Shown: positions 48,316 through 62,160, counted from the first letter of the stretch. The stretch: DNA of 64,000 nucleotides from Spirodela intermedia (GCA_902729315.2 LR746270.1:1706501-1770500); one strand, 5' to 3'. Program-made: numbers and translations. Notes: generated by a model not told the origin, from the sequence alone.

Positions 48316-50833
48316 GGGTCACTAAAATGTTGTCTCCATGGTCATCTACCGTAGTAATTTTGAAACGCACCCTGTCCAAGGCTCTTTCTTTGGAGGTTCC
48401 TCTCTTGGAATATATGTTGTGAATGGCAGAGGTCTATCTTCAGTCCTACAGTAGCGCAATGAAAGAAAAGTTCCCTGTCTAAGGATCTTTCTTTGAAGGG
48501 ATTAAAGAGTTATCAATCCATATGAATATCATCAATCATCATTTTTTTGTTCCATGTAGGCCATGAGTTCCTTTCTTTTGGGAAATATTGGATGCCAAGG
48601 AGAATTATCAAGTTTCATACTTAAGTTGGGAATCCTTTTTTAGTGCATTGTATTGGTTCTGATATGTACTTTTCCTGTTGGACCTTATGGAGAGTGACCA
48701 GGCTCTTATATTTTCCTTAACTTCTATCATGCCATTATGACGCCCCAAAAATTGGTTAAGACTTGCCAATTATTCCCTGTGTTAATATCTGTTTAGCATA
48801 CCTGATTTACCTATGATTTAACATCTAAATCATCTCGGGAATGACTGCAGTACAATTAGTTTTCCAGTGTCGCACGAACTTATGCCTTTATCGTTCATTG
48901 ATAAGCACTAGTTTTTTCCTCCGTTTTAGAAGTCGTAGATGGTAATATAAAATTGTTGAATATAACGAGGATATTCGCTACTTTCAAATGGCGACCTAAC
49001 TGGAGAAATAAGGGACAAAAGCTTACTAGTTTTCAGAGAGATGTCAAAGAAGCTGAACAAGAAAGGGATTTTTCTGTATAAAACCATTGAACTCTGCACT
49101 CATTCAACATAGGAAGGTGGGAAAGCATTCTAGAGGGTTACACTAAAATAAGTTTCATATATTGCGCAATGCATAATACGGCCTGCTTTTCTTCGCATCC
49201 AAGTACTTAGCGACCATAAGTTTTAAAGAGAGCGAAGTGCCATGCACTTATGATGCATTCATATTTTTCTCTCATTATTGATTGTTGTAAACACTAGGAA
49301 GGTATACTTATACTGTGAACTACATAGTGGGCCCATAGATAACCAATCCTACTTGGGGTTTCTCTGATTTTTTCCTATTCACTGCTGTGCGTACATGGAT
49401 GACCGATTACTTCGAGGCATTGAAGATACAACAATTTACTTCAAACATTTGAGAAGAATGGAGCAATCGTCATTTACCAGTGAAAATTGGTCGAAAAGGA
49501 GATGAAAGAACATGAAGAAGAGGGAAAATAATTGAGGAAGAGGAACAATCGTAGGAAGGAGAGTTGGCAGGGAGGACGTGAACTGGAAAGAGAAGAAGAG
49601 GAGAGGAAGTAGCGGAGGTGTGGAAGGAGTATACTGAGTTGAAGGTATATGAAGGGGGACATAAAATATGTTGTTGGAGGAGGGGGAAGATTAAGTGGAG
49701 AAAACGAAAAGAAGCAACAGAGATGGGGGAACGAAAGGACAAGGGAGTTGTCAATAGATGGAAGTATAGGTAAGGAAAACAGAAGAGACAGATGACAAGA
49801 ATCAAATGTGAGATGGTGAAGAATGAGGAGATTCAAATCCGCTGCATTTCACATTTTAGCAGTGATACATCAGTGTAATCATAGCCTGATCTGTACCCGT
49901 ATTTTCATTGTTAAATCTTGGGATGTTGAATGATGAAAAAAAATCATATTAAATCATAAATCAAAAGAGAGAGTTCTTGTTATTCACAACCAATGCCCCT
50001 TCATTCTGCAGAAACTTGTTTGATAGGCAGCAATGGCCTATCCAATTAACTTATTCTTTAATGCCATGATTTATTTTTCTTCAGGCTCTTAGCATGGATG
50101 CGATGGCTATTTTTAAACCACCTGTTTGTTTTGCTTACTTTTTCCAGATGTTTGTTATTTTTGTAGACTTTCAATATATTTCTGGAGATATGGACGGCAT
50201 GGCTACAGAGACGGCCAAGTTTCTCGACATCCCTTATGATAGCTCATATTCAGATGACTTAGACAGTAGCTTTGGGTGATGATGGAAAACCTAATGATGG
50301 CAGGGTCCAAATCGCGAAATATGAGTGCAATAGACAACTACTCGTGTGAAGTGCAAATAAAGGTTTTGTGAAAAGAAATGATTCCTGTTAGTTCTTTGTT
50401 GTGGAGTGGAAGTTTCCATCTGAAGGTTCTGTCTGAAATTGCCTGATCCTATATGAACCAAGAATGTTTCGTCAATGTCAAGGAGGGTTGTATGCACCAT
50501 AGTAGTTTGGGTTCCAGAAACTTTCAGTGATGTGAAATGTTCATCTGCTGTATCTATGACTGAAGGAAATCTACCTATTTTTAAATGCGTCTTAATTCTT
50601 ATAAAAACATCCATCAGGAAACTTTTCTTGGAACTCGTAGAAGATCTGTGACCATGGAACAGATCTGCACCTTACGATCTCATGAAAATATTCTGAGTAA
50701 CAATGCCGATGATGGCTGGATGGTTTCGTATCTTAGGACCCTTCTAATTATTTGAATTAGTTAATGTTATGAAGATGAGATTTCTTATATTTGGAGTTAT
50801 CGAGGTTGAAAACTGCCTTTTTGGGATTCAAAG

Positions 50834-53800
50834 CCTGGTCGTAAATTTTTGATACAATTTCCTCAAGGGGAAAAAAGTAGCTGGGCACCAAGAGTTACCA
50901 ATACCAATATGAGCCATGAGAAATGGAGTCCACAAGAAAATAGGAATATAAGCACATCTTCCCCCAGGGTGATCTCCCATCAGGCATGGCAAAATGCTGC
51001 CATCACCTTTTCTGGAAAGACCAGTGATGCAGGTAATCAGGTACGTTGTTGAACTGCTTTTTGTACCTACAATGACCTGAAAAATTGAATGTACTATGCA
51101 GGTCCAAAGAAGGGAAGTCGTTCTGTTTGTTCATCTGACAAGACAGAAAAGCCTGCTCCTTTGACACAGATGGACATTCAACTTGGAGATCGAAATAAAG
51201 CAACCATGCCAGATCTAAATGAAAGTTTAAATCAGTACTCAGACACAGCTGAAGCATTAGTCTCTGATGCACCAAAGTTAGGCAAATTCATCACTCCTGA
51301 AGAGTCGCCATATATTAAGAGATTTAAATATGGTAAATTTGCGCCCCTCAAAGGTACTATGAATGAAAATAATGGTAATATGATAGCTCCCGTAGATGAA
51401 CAACGCCTACTTGACACACATGAGTCAGATTTAAATGAGCCACCTTGCAAGTTCACTGTGGGAGTATCACGGCTTTCAGATGAAGAGATTGTGCGCACCT
51501 TTAAAGGAAAGGGTGTTCTGATTGAATCACCTGTCAGCGGAAATGGGAACTCTTTAAACGAATGGAAACAAGATGAAAGAACGGTAAGTAATGATAGGAC
51601 TGTTTCAGGGGAGAAGACCCACAGTCATGAGAGTGCTGAGAGTAGAAACAGTAAAGAGCCATTTGCCACTGGAAAAAGAGTACGGGACTATGGAGAGGAC
51701 ATTCTTGGGGGAGTCAAGAGGATGCGGAAGTCAAGTGATCAAAATGCCAATGGGGGTAGTTCGTTTACAAACTGGATGTCAAGTTTGATGAAGGGAGCCT
51801 TCACATCTGATAACATGAAGGTGCGGCCTTTGTCTTCTGTTCACAAACCTGGGCACAAACCTGGGACCAGTTCAAATGATGGTGACTACAATGGTGCCTG
51901 CAGAAGTACGGGTTTTGGTTCGATTTTCAGATCGCTGTACTGCTCTGGGTTAGGAAAGCCAATGAAGGTCAAGTCTGAAGAACTTCATTTCAACAATGGA
52001 ACGATAAAAAAGGACCTAGATCATGTAGTTCATAATGATGGTGATCATGATGATGATGCTGAGTTGTGCCGTGCATTTCGTATATCAAGTATCAAACATG
52101 AGGAAGGCATATGCCAATTTGGAGAACCTCCACAGGCTGGACCTGGTGTTTCCTCTACTAGTTCTCATGTTCCAGAGAGGAGGAAGCTCGACAAAGAGGA
52201 ATGCTGGAATTGGGACAATGTGGGAGCTTCAACTTCATCTTCTTTTAATGGTTCTAGTTCTCCGTCCAAAAGCAATAGGGGAAGGAAACTAGTCTGTTCT
52301 GAAGCAATGACGTTTCCAAAGCTGTCCGTCAAAAGGAAAGCTGATAAATTTCCTGAAAGCTTGTGGATTGCTAGATTCTTACCAAGTGTTTCTGCACCTC
52401 CGCCATATACCTCTACAGGCAAGCAGAGTTCAACTCCCAAAGTTAAAGGTCCTATTGATTGTGACATGTTTCTTAGTCGTTCTCATGATGATATTTCATC
52501 TTCAGTTGCGGATTGGAGAATTTCGGAGATTAAAGATGCACTCCTGCCACATGATCAGCGACCTTCTAGTGACCATCTTCATGATTATTCCATCAGCCCT
52601 ATAGGTTCTTTTTCATCCAAAGGTATTGACAGTGGTCAAAAGGAAAAAAATATATCATCACAGATGTTTACCAGGTTGGAACCAATAACCTCGGTTTTTG
52701 CAAAGAGATTGGATGCTTTCAGACAGATCAGGATTTCAGAAGCATCATGTGATGCAACTCCTGAGAGTGTAACCTGCTTCTTTTGTGGAAAAAATGGCCA
52801 TAGCATGACAACATGTTCTGATGCGATCAAATCTGAACTCAACTATCTTATGCAAGCCACGAATTCAAATGAAAGGAGACAGAAATCATTGTGTATATGC
52901 ATCCTCTGTTTTCAGCATGACCATTGGGCAGTAGCATGCCCATACAAAACCCTTAGTCGTCACCAAATTTATAGCAATAATTTTTCAATCAATCCTGAGA
53001 ATTTTTCCAGGAAAATTGAAGGGCATAGAAATGGTGCTCGTCTGTTTGATAATGAAGATTTTCTTCTGAGTGACCAAGGTCATGATGGGGGACCCCGATA
53101 TCTCAGTGAACATCAAATGCCCTATTGGAAAATGGAAGGGAATATAACTGAAGGGCAAACAAGCAGTAATGTGGGCATTGCTGATGTTAGAAAGTTGAAT
53201 GCATTAGGATCTTATCAAGTCAATGAGAAGAAAGGAAAACGGATTGCCTCTACCCCAGGAGCGACTAATTCAGCAGTTGCACCGCTGCCTCTTGCCATCA
53301 ACAAAGAAAATGAAGCCATTGGGCAGCGCTGGATTTTTGAGCGAATAAGGAAACTTCAGTTATCTCGTGCTGACATAATTAGGTAAAAGGAAATCTCTTC
53401 CAGATGCAAATTTGATTCACTGGGTGATTCCATTGGTCGTTTTTCTGGACCAAATAGGATATAGTATTATTGTTCATTTTTTTTGGGAATTACATGTTTA
53501 TGCTGTTTTTTACATAATTTGTCAAAACTAGGTACCTAATTAATGCTTGATATCTCTATGAATTTTTCATGAATACATTGAATGTCAGTTTAGGATTGAC
53601 TGATGGCCAAGGGGCATTTCTCTGGAATGGCCCTTGGCCATCAGTCAACCTAAACCCGTCTTGGAAAATTTATGAACAAAGAGTTTGGCTGGCTCAGGGC
53701 AAACAAACATATGCTGACTTGTAAAATAGTGAACGATTATTGCTCATAATTATATGGCATAAAATGTGCTCTGATGTTGCTCTCACACCTGCATTTAATC

Positions 53801-55716
53801 ATGTCAGGAGTTTCCATCCTTTGAAAATATATTATATTACTATAGTAGAAGGTGGAAATTTTATTTATAAGTAGGAATAAGACGACAGCAAGTACCTCAA
53901 CTTTCTATAAAATTACCGATAGCAAAAAAGATTAAAAATATTAGATTGTAAAGTGTTAACTGGTTAGGTTGTAAATGTTTCAGTCGCACCATTTTTTGTA
54001 CAATTGAATTTCTGGATCATAGTTTGGGTTTATATCACTATGCCGAAATGATTCTAGTTATTTTCATCTTTATTTTTCCAGATTAATTCTGGCCAATCGC
54101 ATTTCTTCCGTCCGTGAATCATGATGATCGTTAGCATCTTTTGATTCCCACATATTTGATTTTTTTGTCTTCCATACTTATGGATGACATAGTGTCGTTT
54201 TTACTTATTTTTCTATTCATTATTATTATTATTTTTTTCTCACCTTTATATGCTTTGGGTTTTGAGGTGTCATCCACCTTCCAGCCGACAATTGTTGTCA
54301 ATAAGGCATTATTTAATATGAGATAACTCTCCTGTAGTTCGCTAACTGTTCGCACTTTCCAAGCACCCAACTTACTCTAATGATAGGCATTTCTGTTGTC
54401 ATAATGACTCCGTCTATTTTTGACTGTCACTTAGAACTGTTAAGAGATTAATGCTGCGTAACATTTGGATCTTTCAGATGGATGGAATCATCAGCTTTCC
54501 ATTCTAGTCTCGAAGGTTTCTTTCTGCGTGTCAAGACTACAAAGAGGGAAGAGGACCTGGCAAGGACGGGATATCATGTGGCTTTCATTAATGGTAGAGT
54601 TTTCTTCACTCTATCATCCGTTCTGTCAATAATTCTTCCTAAAATTTTCACATGTTGATATTGTATCCAGTAAGATATGATATAGACTGCCGCAGTATCT
54701 AAGATGTACTGGTGAGAATATCTTGTTTGTTTTTTTATCTGCAGCTCATTAATTTTCTTTACACCTCACTTTGTTTCCAGATGCTTCCGAGCAAAAATCA
54801 TGTGGAAGTTCTAGGAGTCACCTCTCAGTGAACGTAGGAGGATTGAAGTGCTCGATTGACTTGGGTTTCGTTTCTAACCAAGATTTTGTTGAGGTATCCT
54901 TCTTTTTCTTGCAGGTGTGGGTATGTGCCTGTGCATTAATTCTAAATATCTGAGCTTCTAGTCTCACATCATCATGCTTCCAAAGTCATATTGGGGCTGA
55001 TAAAATCGTACAAATGTGGCTTCTTTTCTTTCCTCAGCATAGTTCTGTTCTTCCTCCTTGATAAAGTTGTGCCAAACGTTTTTCAATGCATTTTGGGAGG
55101 GGAAAAAAAAAAACTTCACGTCTATTTTCCTTTTTTAACCCTGTTAATGATCAGCGGGTTAGCATTTGAATGTACTTAGAGTGGTGATATTTTCTATTTG
55201 CCCTCTCCGTGAGAATCATGCCATTAACAGTGTCATTAATCACCAGACGTGCAAAGTAATTGTCTGTTCTTGTATGGTTCAGAAGTCTGCTAATCAGTTG
55301 AACTTGATTGAGCGTTCTCTCTCTTACGTCATCCAAGTGTTTCTCGCATTCATTCGCGAGTATGGGTTTCTATTCCAATGCCTTCGCAATCTACACTATG
55401 CTTCATGTCTGTCTGTACCTTGGAAATGATTGTGGTCTCTTGTACGTCAGATGGGTATTATTTTCTGCATTCTGGTTGCAAGTTTGACCCTTATGCGCCT
55501 CAGTTGAAACCCAGTTTACCTTTCTTTGACTCTGATTTTTATGCTCCTACTCCCTGTGCCGAAGGGTATTTCGGGTCTGATTCATCTCTTCCAACGCGTT
55601 GACCGCAGGATGAACTGAAGGTTTGGTGGCTGGCGACGGTGAGAAGGGACGGCAGGCTTCCCTCCGTTGAGGACTTGGAACGGAAACTCCTCGAGAAGGA
55701 AAGGTTCGGTCTCTAG
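50834..55716 (+). CDS. TZP: TZP-like tandem zinc-knuckle / Plus-3 domain protein, 5' end uncertain
   Basis: Confident exons are ?-51032, 51102-53382, 54478-54593, 54781-54893 and 55609-55716 (TAG). The first exon is open from after a stop at 50807; its start is either an acceptor near 50833 or a start codon at 50909, which would give 913 aa. Two CX2CX4HX4C knuckles lie at 52775-52816 (CFFCGKNGHSMTTC) and 52898-52939 (CILCFQHDHWAVAC). The last three exons form a Plus-3-like domain (SLEGFFLRVK, GYHVAFIN, LSVNVGGLKC, DELKVWWLATVRRDGRLPS). This combination matches Arabidopsis TANDEM ZINC KNUCKLE PROTEIN (At5g43630), a nuclear factor acting in phytochrome-dependent light signalling and growth. The long middle exon is low-complexity and Ser/Asn-rich, with HESAESRNS and GSSFTNWMSSLMKG blocks shared with homologs. 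I did not find the DLGLALG-type N-terminus known from relatives, so upstream exons may be missing. Confidence 0.85.
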
Positions 55717-57110
55717 TCTCCGGCGATGACATCTCCCCCTCCATACATAACCTTGTAAACCACCACCCTTTTCAGTACTCCGAAAGGGGTCAACTCTGGA
55801 CTACATTGTAAATAGAGTGCGGCTCTGATCCGTTTCTATATATTACCCGAGGAAGCACTTGGCTGCCCGGAAGGTTTGGGCAGAGTCTTTTGCAGCTCCA
55901 TTACAGCTTCCACCTCAGGGTCTGTTCCTTGGACTTCTGCACCTCATATATAACCGACTATGAACTTTTTTCTCATTAGACAACATTAGAGGAGATCCAT
56001 GAAGTAATATCAGTTTAGACTACAAGAGATTGTAGTAGTTAATAAAATGATCATATCCTAAATTTATTAAATCAGAATGACGACTTCTCCTAGAAAGTAG
56101 TCCAAAATTATTTATGCCATGTGAACCATAATTTGATTTTCGTGATAATTATTTTCTGAAGTGCATGAACAATTGGGTAATTCATTAACAAACGAATTGA
56201 AAGCATGTTGACATTTAACATTGAATACTTGGATAAAATACTTGTGATATGCAATTTCTTCCAAAGTTGTCATTGGTCCTTGCTCAGTTCCAAGAAGAAA
56301 ATTAGATAAATAACATTTTATGAATAGAATTAGTAAATTACTTTCTTAGTAGGCACCACCACTTGACATATTTACATGGAAACAAATGAGAGATCATATA
56401 TGGTAAATAAAAAGTTAATTGAGAAACAGATTTTGATCATTTTAAGAATGTCTTCTATAGAGTTTTAAAAGTTTTTTATCTTTAATTTTTTATTTAAAAG
56501 TCATGTCAGCTATAGATGTGTGTGAAAAATCTATATGTTTCCATTGTATAGTGTTAGTGATAACATACTTGACCAATGAGGTGAGGCTTTTTCAAGTCTG
56601 AAATTAATTTGTAATCATGCATGTTGGTTTTGACAAGGCTTCAAAGGAATTCATCATCTTCTTGAATTCACAAAGAAAGGATAATGGTACCGAACCCAAA
56701 TTAACTTCAGTTCCGGAAGTAATATTTTTGTCTAAATTTTATAAAGAAAACCTTATAATACATAACGGAGTAGAAGATAAATAATCTTTGGTGAAGGAAT
56801 GAGTTCAATACACATGACGGAGTAGAAGGAATGGTTCAATAATCTCTAAACAAAATAAAGTGAAGAGCTAACATTCAGTGATAATAATAGAAGATAAATA
56901 ATAAGCTTTGGAGATGTAGGTTTGAATGATAATCAAAGACACTTTACATGTGTATAGGCTAAGACATAATCTTATCAACATACATCAATTATGTGATCAA
57001 AATCTCAAAGTAATACACCTCTAATAGAATTATATACAAGAAAAATAAGATCACATTCACTCCATCTAGAATAAGAAATGCTATATAATGTTTGATCACA
57101 TGATCCAAAT
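55717..57110. other. TZP 3' flank and AT-rich intergenic DNA
   Basis: The first 200-300 bases are probably TZP 3' UTR. Beyond about 55980 the DNA is AT-rich with no recognised motif until the copia relic. Confidence 0.5.
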
Positions 57111-57119
57111 AGAAACAAT

Positions 57120-58200
57120 AGCCAGTAAGACTTTGAAGATTGACTCGTGGCATAAAAGATTAGGGCATGTGAATGTCAATACTATTAAAAAACTAGAGAT
57201 TAAATCATGTTCATGATTTGCCATCTATTTCTATTTTCTCTAAAGTGTTATGTAATGCATGCATTAGAGATAAATAAATCTATTGAAATTTCAAGTCTAA
57301 TTACTGGCTATTTTTCTAGATAATGCATGCACATCTAATTACTATTTTTCTTTTTTTTTTAAAAGTAATGGATTTATTTGAGTTGATGATTTTTTAAGAT
57401 TCACATAGGTTTGTTACTCTTCAAAAGGAAGAATCTCTCAAGTATTTTTCAGAATTCTGCAAACTAGTTTTCTTAATTAAAATATACTTCAATTTCTTAT
57501 GTTTGCAGAGATAATGGAGGTAGCTTTGGAAATCAAAATTTGATATGTATTATGAACATGACATGAAACATTACTTTTTTTTTTGTTTAGAAAAAGAGTC
57601 CAAACAAAACAAAGTGGTAGAATGAAGTAATCAATTTATGATCAATATCATTTGAATCATGATATGTAAATATATTTTATCAAAATGGTATTTAGCTGAA
57701 GTTGTTAATAGCACTTTCTACATAGGGAATAGAGTTAAAATGAAAAAAATCCTCAAGAAGACACCCTACAAGTTCTTCAAGAACAAAAGGCCCAACCTGA
57801 GCCATATGGATACAAGTGGTTTATTTAAGTAGAAAATAAGCTTGAAACATGTTTAATCTGAAGAGTGATTAAAGAGGTCATAAAAAAAGATCTTCATCAT
57901 AAAAGAATCTATCATCTATGAATAGTAATTGATCTCTAATAATTATGAACAACTCATTTGAGCTCCTTGAAAGTAAAATAGCAAAGTCAACCAATGGGAT
58001 GTGCTCTACTGATTTAAAATTATCTAGAATCGGAACAAAAAGATTGCCCATTTCCTAAGGACTGAAGGTTTATTAGAAATCATCCAAAGGAATATATTTT
58101 GAGAAATATCCAAGAAACTATCGAAAGTTATTTACAATGTGACATGTGGGCTGAGCTAGTATCACAATTAATTTTGAAGATTCATATTGGTAAAGACATT
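57120..58200 (+). mobile_element. Decayed Ty1/copia GAG-pre-integrase and integrase
   Basis: The GAG-pre-integrase signature WHKRLGHVNVNTIKKLE is readable near 57150-57200. Integrase pieces follow: FSEFCKLVF near 57440, KQNKVVE near 57605 (family QNGVVE), then AEVVNSTFYIGNRV and ILKKTPYKFFKNKRPNLSH near 57700-57800. A possible post-integrase segment runs to about 58180. Multiple stops and frameshifts make it dead. No RT follows. Confidence 0.7.
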
Positions 58201-59137
58201 AAACCTCGAATGCACCAACTTCACGTTATTAAGGTGCAAAGTTCTTATGAGAGATATCTTTTTGTGAGCTTCTAGAATGAGGTTTTGTTTTCATGCTATT
58301 AAGGTCTATTTATTTCTCTCTTGATTGCTAAATAGATTATCCATTCATCCTTTAATAGTCAAGTGGGACCATAGTTTGTATGTTTCCAATGGTAAGGTAT
58401 GTTGTGAACAGCAAATTGATATCTTGTGCTATTATTTTCAATGTTCTTTCTTTTGTAGGTTTCAAGCTGATGTATGATTTTTATGATGACAGTATCTTGC
58501 ATCCATCTTAAATTAATCCATAATCATGAAGTAACCATGTATATAAACTATGTAGTTTACAATATGTGCCCAAACCATTATGACATGGTCCTAATGAAGA
58601 TAATGTTATGACACTTCAAAGTTTAAGATGTGCTATGTCATAATACACTTTGACTTAGTATTGAGATCCTCTAATATTTCCCTTGAATTCTTCTATATAT
58701 TTATTTATTGTACAACTTAATTAAATATTTTCCTGTTACACATCAAAATTTGCATATGCAGAAATAGTAAACTCAGTCTAACTCACTTTCATACAACATT
58801 TTTTTCATTGACTAAATTGCATATCTTGATATGTTGGCATATTTTTATCTTATTTTTTCATTAAATACTTGTGTTTTGTAACTTACTGGAAAAAAATTAA
58901 AACTATAGGAATCAACTTAGGTAATAAATACTAAACGGATTTTGAAATAATTTTACATGATATTTTTGCTTCTTATGTCAACGCTCAAAATTTATTCCAA
59001 GTTTTAAGACCTCTAAAGAGTAACTTAAATCTGGATAGCTTAGTCTCAAAGTCAACGGGTGAGAAGAAGGTGATAGATATAGATAGGATGGTGATAATTA
59101 AATAGAGCTAGTTAAGCTTGCGAACAATACCCAGGTG
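58201..59137. other. AT-rich intergenic DNA, nothing recognised
   Basis: Stops in all frames and no conserved motif. It probably continues the decayed copia neighbourhood. Confidence 0.45.
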
Positions 59138-59170
<33 letters not shown>

Positions 59171-59184
59171 TATTATTATTATTA
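59138..59184. repeat. (TAA)n(TTA)n palindromic microsatellite
   Basis: About ten TAA/AAT units are followed directly by about five ATT units, so the tract is an inverted repeat able to form an A/T hairpin. It sits at the boundary between AT-rich intergenic DNA and the GC-rich island starting near 59190. Confidence 0.85.
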
Positions 59185-59189
59185 AAGTA

Positions 59190-61398
59190 ATGGTTACTCA
59201 CCGATGCGTGGGTCGCGGAGATCTTCAAGGAGTGGGGGGCCATCTCAGCGGCGCCGCCTCCGAATTCGGTATCTAGGTGGGCCCCACCACGCGCGCTGCC
59301 CCAGGACCGCGCTGCTGTCGTCTTCCTCTCCCCGCATTTCCGAAGCGCCAGCCGTCTTCTGGGGGCTCCGACGATTCGCCGCCGTCACCGAGCGACGGTT
59401 GGACTTCCCCGTCGAGGGAGGGTTTTGAATGCGATGGTGAGGAGAGAGAGAGAGAGACAGAGAGGCTCACCCTGGTTCCCGGAGGCGGCGCCGGCAAAGG
59501 TTTCGCCGCCGCGGACGGCGGAATTCTCTCTCCTCACCGCGGACACCTCCTCCGGCGTCCAGTGCCGCCCCATTGAGATGGACGCCGCCGCCGCCACCGT
59601 AGTAATTAAAAAATGAAAAAGAAAACCCAATATTTTTTTGCCGCCCTGCCTAGAACTCACCAATATTCGAAATCTGCCCTTCTCTGCAACGTCGCAATCC
59701 ATCTGCTGACCTTCCCGCCATCCCCATTGGACACCAAATCCCTATCGTGCCACCGCGGGACACCTATCAAAATAATTTTAAAAAATAAAAATCCGGCACG
59801 TGCTGAGCTGAGGTTGGCCCGATCGAGCCCTTTTGTTGCCAAAAAGTGCTGCTTTTCCTGTTTCTTCGGTCCGAGTCTCTCTCTGCGCAGCGGCGGTGGT
59901 GGGGCCCGCGCCGCCTGCAAGCGGCGGCGTAACTCAGAGCGGAGCCCTGACAGGCGCCGCCCTGATTATGGCAGTGCCGCCCCGGCCGTGCGGCCAGCGG
60001 CGCCGCCCTTCTCGGATCTGGGGGCGGCTGCCACTGGTGTAATTGTAAGCATCTCTGGGGGCAATGATATTCCTTAAACAAACGTGGGGTTTTGACCGCT
60101 GACTTCTTATCCTAGCGGGAGCCATAACGGGTCCGAGTGGACCGGATATTGGGCAGTCGGGCCAATAGAAACTTCCATGTGACGCCGTGGGCATTATCCC
60201 GGGAGGGGGGGTGGGGGTGCGGGGTGATCGCCTCGTTGAAATGGGGGGATTTTGGGGACCACCGCCGTCAAGTCGCCGCAAGCGGAGAAGGGGTAGGGCC
60301 GCCGCCGCCGCCGCTGCTAATAGCATGGTGGGCCCCACTATGAATCAATCACGCCGCGCCATCGTCACAACGGCTAAAAGAGATTGGGGCGCGGGGGGGG
60401 GGGGTGGGGAGAGAGGGGAGGGGTCCTCCGTCTGTCGGGATTTCGCCGGCGACTTATTCCCTTCCATCGCTGCCTTCTCTTTCTTCCGGCGCCGTCACGT
60501 GGGTTGGACAGCGACGGTGGTGGGGACCAGTCGGGCGGCGATCTGACGCAGCCTTGAATGCGTAAAATGGGGGGCAGATCGGGTGCTATGCCACGTGGCC
60601 GAGTTTTGACCACGTCAACGATACCTCGATTAGACAGACATGAGGCGAGCGGCGTGCCGTCACCTGTTGACGGCTCTCCGGTCTTTGTCCAGATCTACAC
60701 GGCGGCGCCGGCAGGCCGGCCGGCGGCCGTCGAGGCTTTCCAATTGCGTATCTTTTGTTATTTCTGTCAATTTCCTTTCTTATAATAAATAATATGACTC
60801 TGTCTCTCTCTCTCTCTCCAGCGGTCGGCGCCGGCAGCTTTTCCGGGGACCGCCGCGTCTCCCAGGAAAAGTGGGCAGCGATCGCCACATTATTACAGCT
60901 GGCGCCGTTTTTCCCGCCGACGTCACGAGGGCCTCGTCGGCGCGGCGGCGCCCCCAAAGTGCGCGCGCGTTCAACAGTTGTCGGCGGATTCCCCAGGCCC
61001 GAGGACTCGTCCCGCCGGGAAAGAGGAACACACCTATTGCAACAGTATCTACCGCCGCCACCGCCGCCGTATTCCGCCGCCCGCCTATGTCTTCTTCTTC
61101 TCCTTCTCAGGGGCAGTAATGTCATTCTGCTGCCCGCCGGATACTGGCGGCTGTCGGCCATTCGGCCGCCCGGCAGCTTGCCGCCGCTTTATTCACCGCC
61201 GGCGAAGAGAACGACAGGTAAGGGAGAAAGAAAAGCTGAAGAGGGGGAGCTTTCCTCATCGTCATTCCTCTGAACTGTACAGGAGAGAGAGAGAGAGAGG
61301 CAAAAGAAAGGGAAGGGGAGAGAAAGGGGGAGGTCCTCTAAAAACTAGTGACCAAATGGTGGAGCTAAGCAGAAGGAAAAATGGGGGCGGCCGCCGCC
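59190..61398. other. GC-rich island upstream/downstream of the ERF gene, no confirmed gene
   Basis: High GC with long overlapping ORFs on both strands, for example minus 60586-61161, plus 60755-61273, minus 59934-60338 and plus 60978-61424. All are Arg/Pro/Gly/Ser-rich, overlap each other and contain no domain I recognise. At 59192-59260 the plus strand reads DAWVAEIFKEWGAIS before a possible donor, which could be an exon but has no partner. The part next to 61398 should include ERF 3' UTR. Three CACGTG sites lie at 59797, 60496 and 60592. Confidence 0.35.
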
Positions 61399-62085
61399 TC
61401 AGAGAGGGAGCGGCGGGAGGTTGAGATCGAACGCCAACGCCGGCTTCTTCGTCTCGTCGGCGGCGCCGGCGGCGCTCTGCTGCAGCTGCAGCCGCAGGTG
61501 GGCCGGTCCCATTTCCTCAAAGGGTTTCCGCGGCAGAGCCCGCGCCGCCGCCACCATCCTCTCCTGCTCCGCCCTCGCCGCCGCCTCGAACCGCTGGTAC
61601 GCCGCCGAGGGGTAGAGGTCCCGGCAGTCGAAGCCCCCTGGCAACCAGAGCGGCGGCGGAGGTGGCGGCGGCGGCATCTGCGTGTACGGCGACGGCGGAG
61701 ACCCTGACGACGACAATGACGGTGAGAGGGACAGAGCGGAGGCCGCCGCCGCCTCGCCGCAGGTCAACGCCGGCGAGGAGTAGCTGAAGTTTGTCTTCGC
61801 CTTAGGGCCGCGGAGGTTCCGCGCCGCTTCGTCGTAGGCCCGGGCGGCCTCCTCGGCGGTGTCGAAGGTGCCCAGCCACTTCCTCGTCTTCTTCCACGGA
61901 TCCCGGATCTCCGCGGCGAACCTGCCCCACGGCCGCTTACGCACTCCCCGGAAGTGCGCCTCCTTCCCCTGCCCCGCCGCCGCCGCTGCTGCCGCCACGC
62001 TCACGCTACTCGGCGGCGCCGCCGGGTCCTGCCCGGCGCCGCCGAGGAAGCCGTCTTTCCTCAGCCTGAGCGTCTCCACCGCCAT
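61399..62085 (-). CDS. AP2/ERF transcription factor with C-terminal EAR repression motif
   Basis: Intronless, 228 aa, start ATG at 62085 (the frame is open further upstream but without an ATG). An AP2/ERF DNA-binding domain spans about 44-100 ([39 protein letters not shown]), with the Ala and Asp of the AAEIRD core that typify ERF rather than DREB binding to GCC boxes. The C-terminus ends [10 protein letters not shown], a DLNxxP EAR motif that recruits TOPLESS-type co-repressors. This layout is that of group VIII ERF repressors such as ERF3, ERF4 and ERF12. Low-complexity Ala, Ser and Pro stretches lie between. A likely TATA box (ctatatataata on the minus strand) is near 62246-62257 and a (GA)n tract in the 5' UTR at 62161-62199. 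Confidence 0.93.
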   Translation of the reverse strand: MAVETLRLRKDGFLGGAGQDPAAPPSSVSVAAAAAAAGQGKEAHFRGVRKRPWGRFAAEIRDPWKKTRKWLGTFDTAEEAARAYDEAARNLRGPKAKTNFSYSSPALTCGEAAAASALSLSPSLSSSGSPPSPYTQMPPPPPPPPLWLPGGFDCRDLYPSAAYQRFEAAARAEQERMVAAARALPRKPFEEMGPAHLRLQLQQSAAGAADETKKPALAFDLNLPPLPL

Positions 62086-62154
62086 CGACTGACTGATCGA
62101 CTGACTGACTGAATACCCACCCACGCAGTGGCAGACAGAGTAGGGAGAAGGAGG

Positions 62155-62160
<6 letters not shown>

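Noticed and set aside
49470-49836. Two minus-strand ORFs of 111-120 codons
   Set aside because: They arise from a purine-rich (GA/AAG) low-complexity stretch on the plus strand. The translations are Ser/Phe/Pro/Leu repeats without a domain.
60586-61161. Minus-strand ORF of 191 codons in the GC-rich island
   Set aside because: Arg/Pro/Gly-biased composition, heavy overlap with equally long plus-strand ORFs, and no domain. Typical of GC-rich non-coding DNA.
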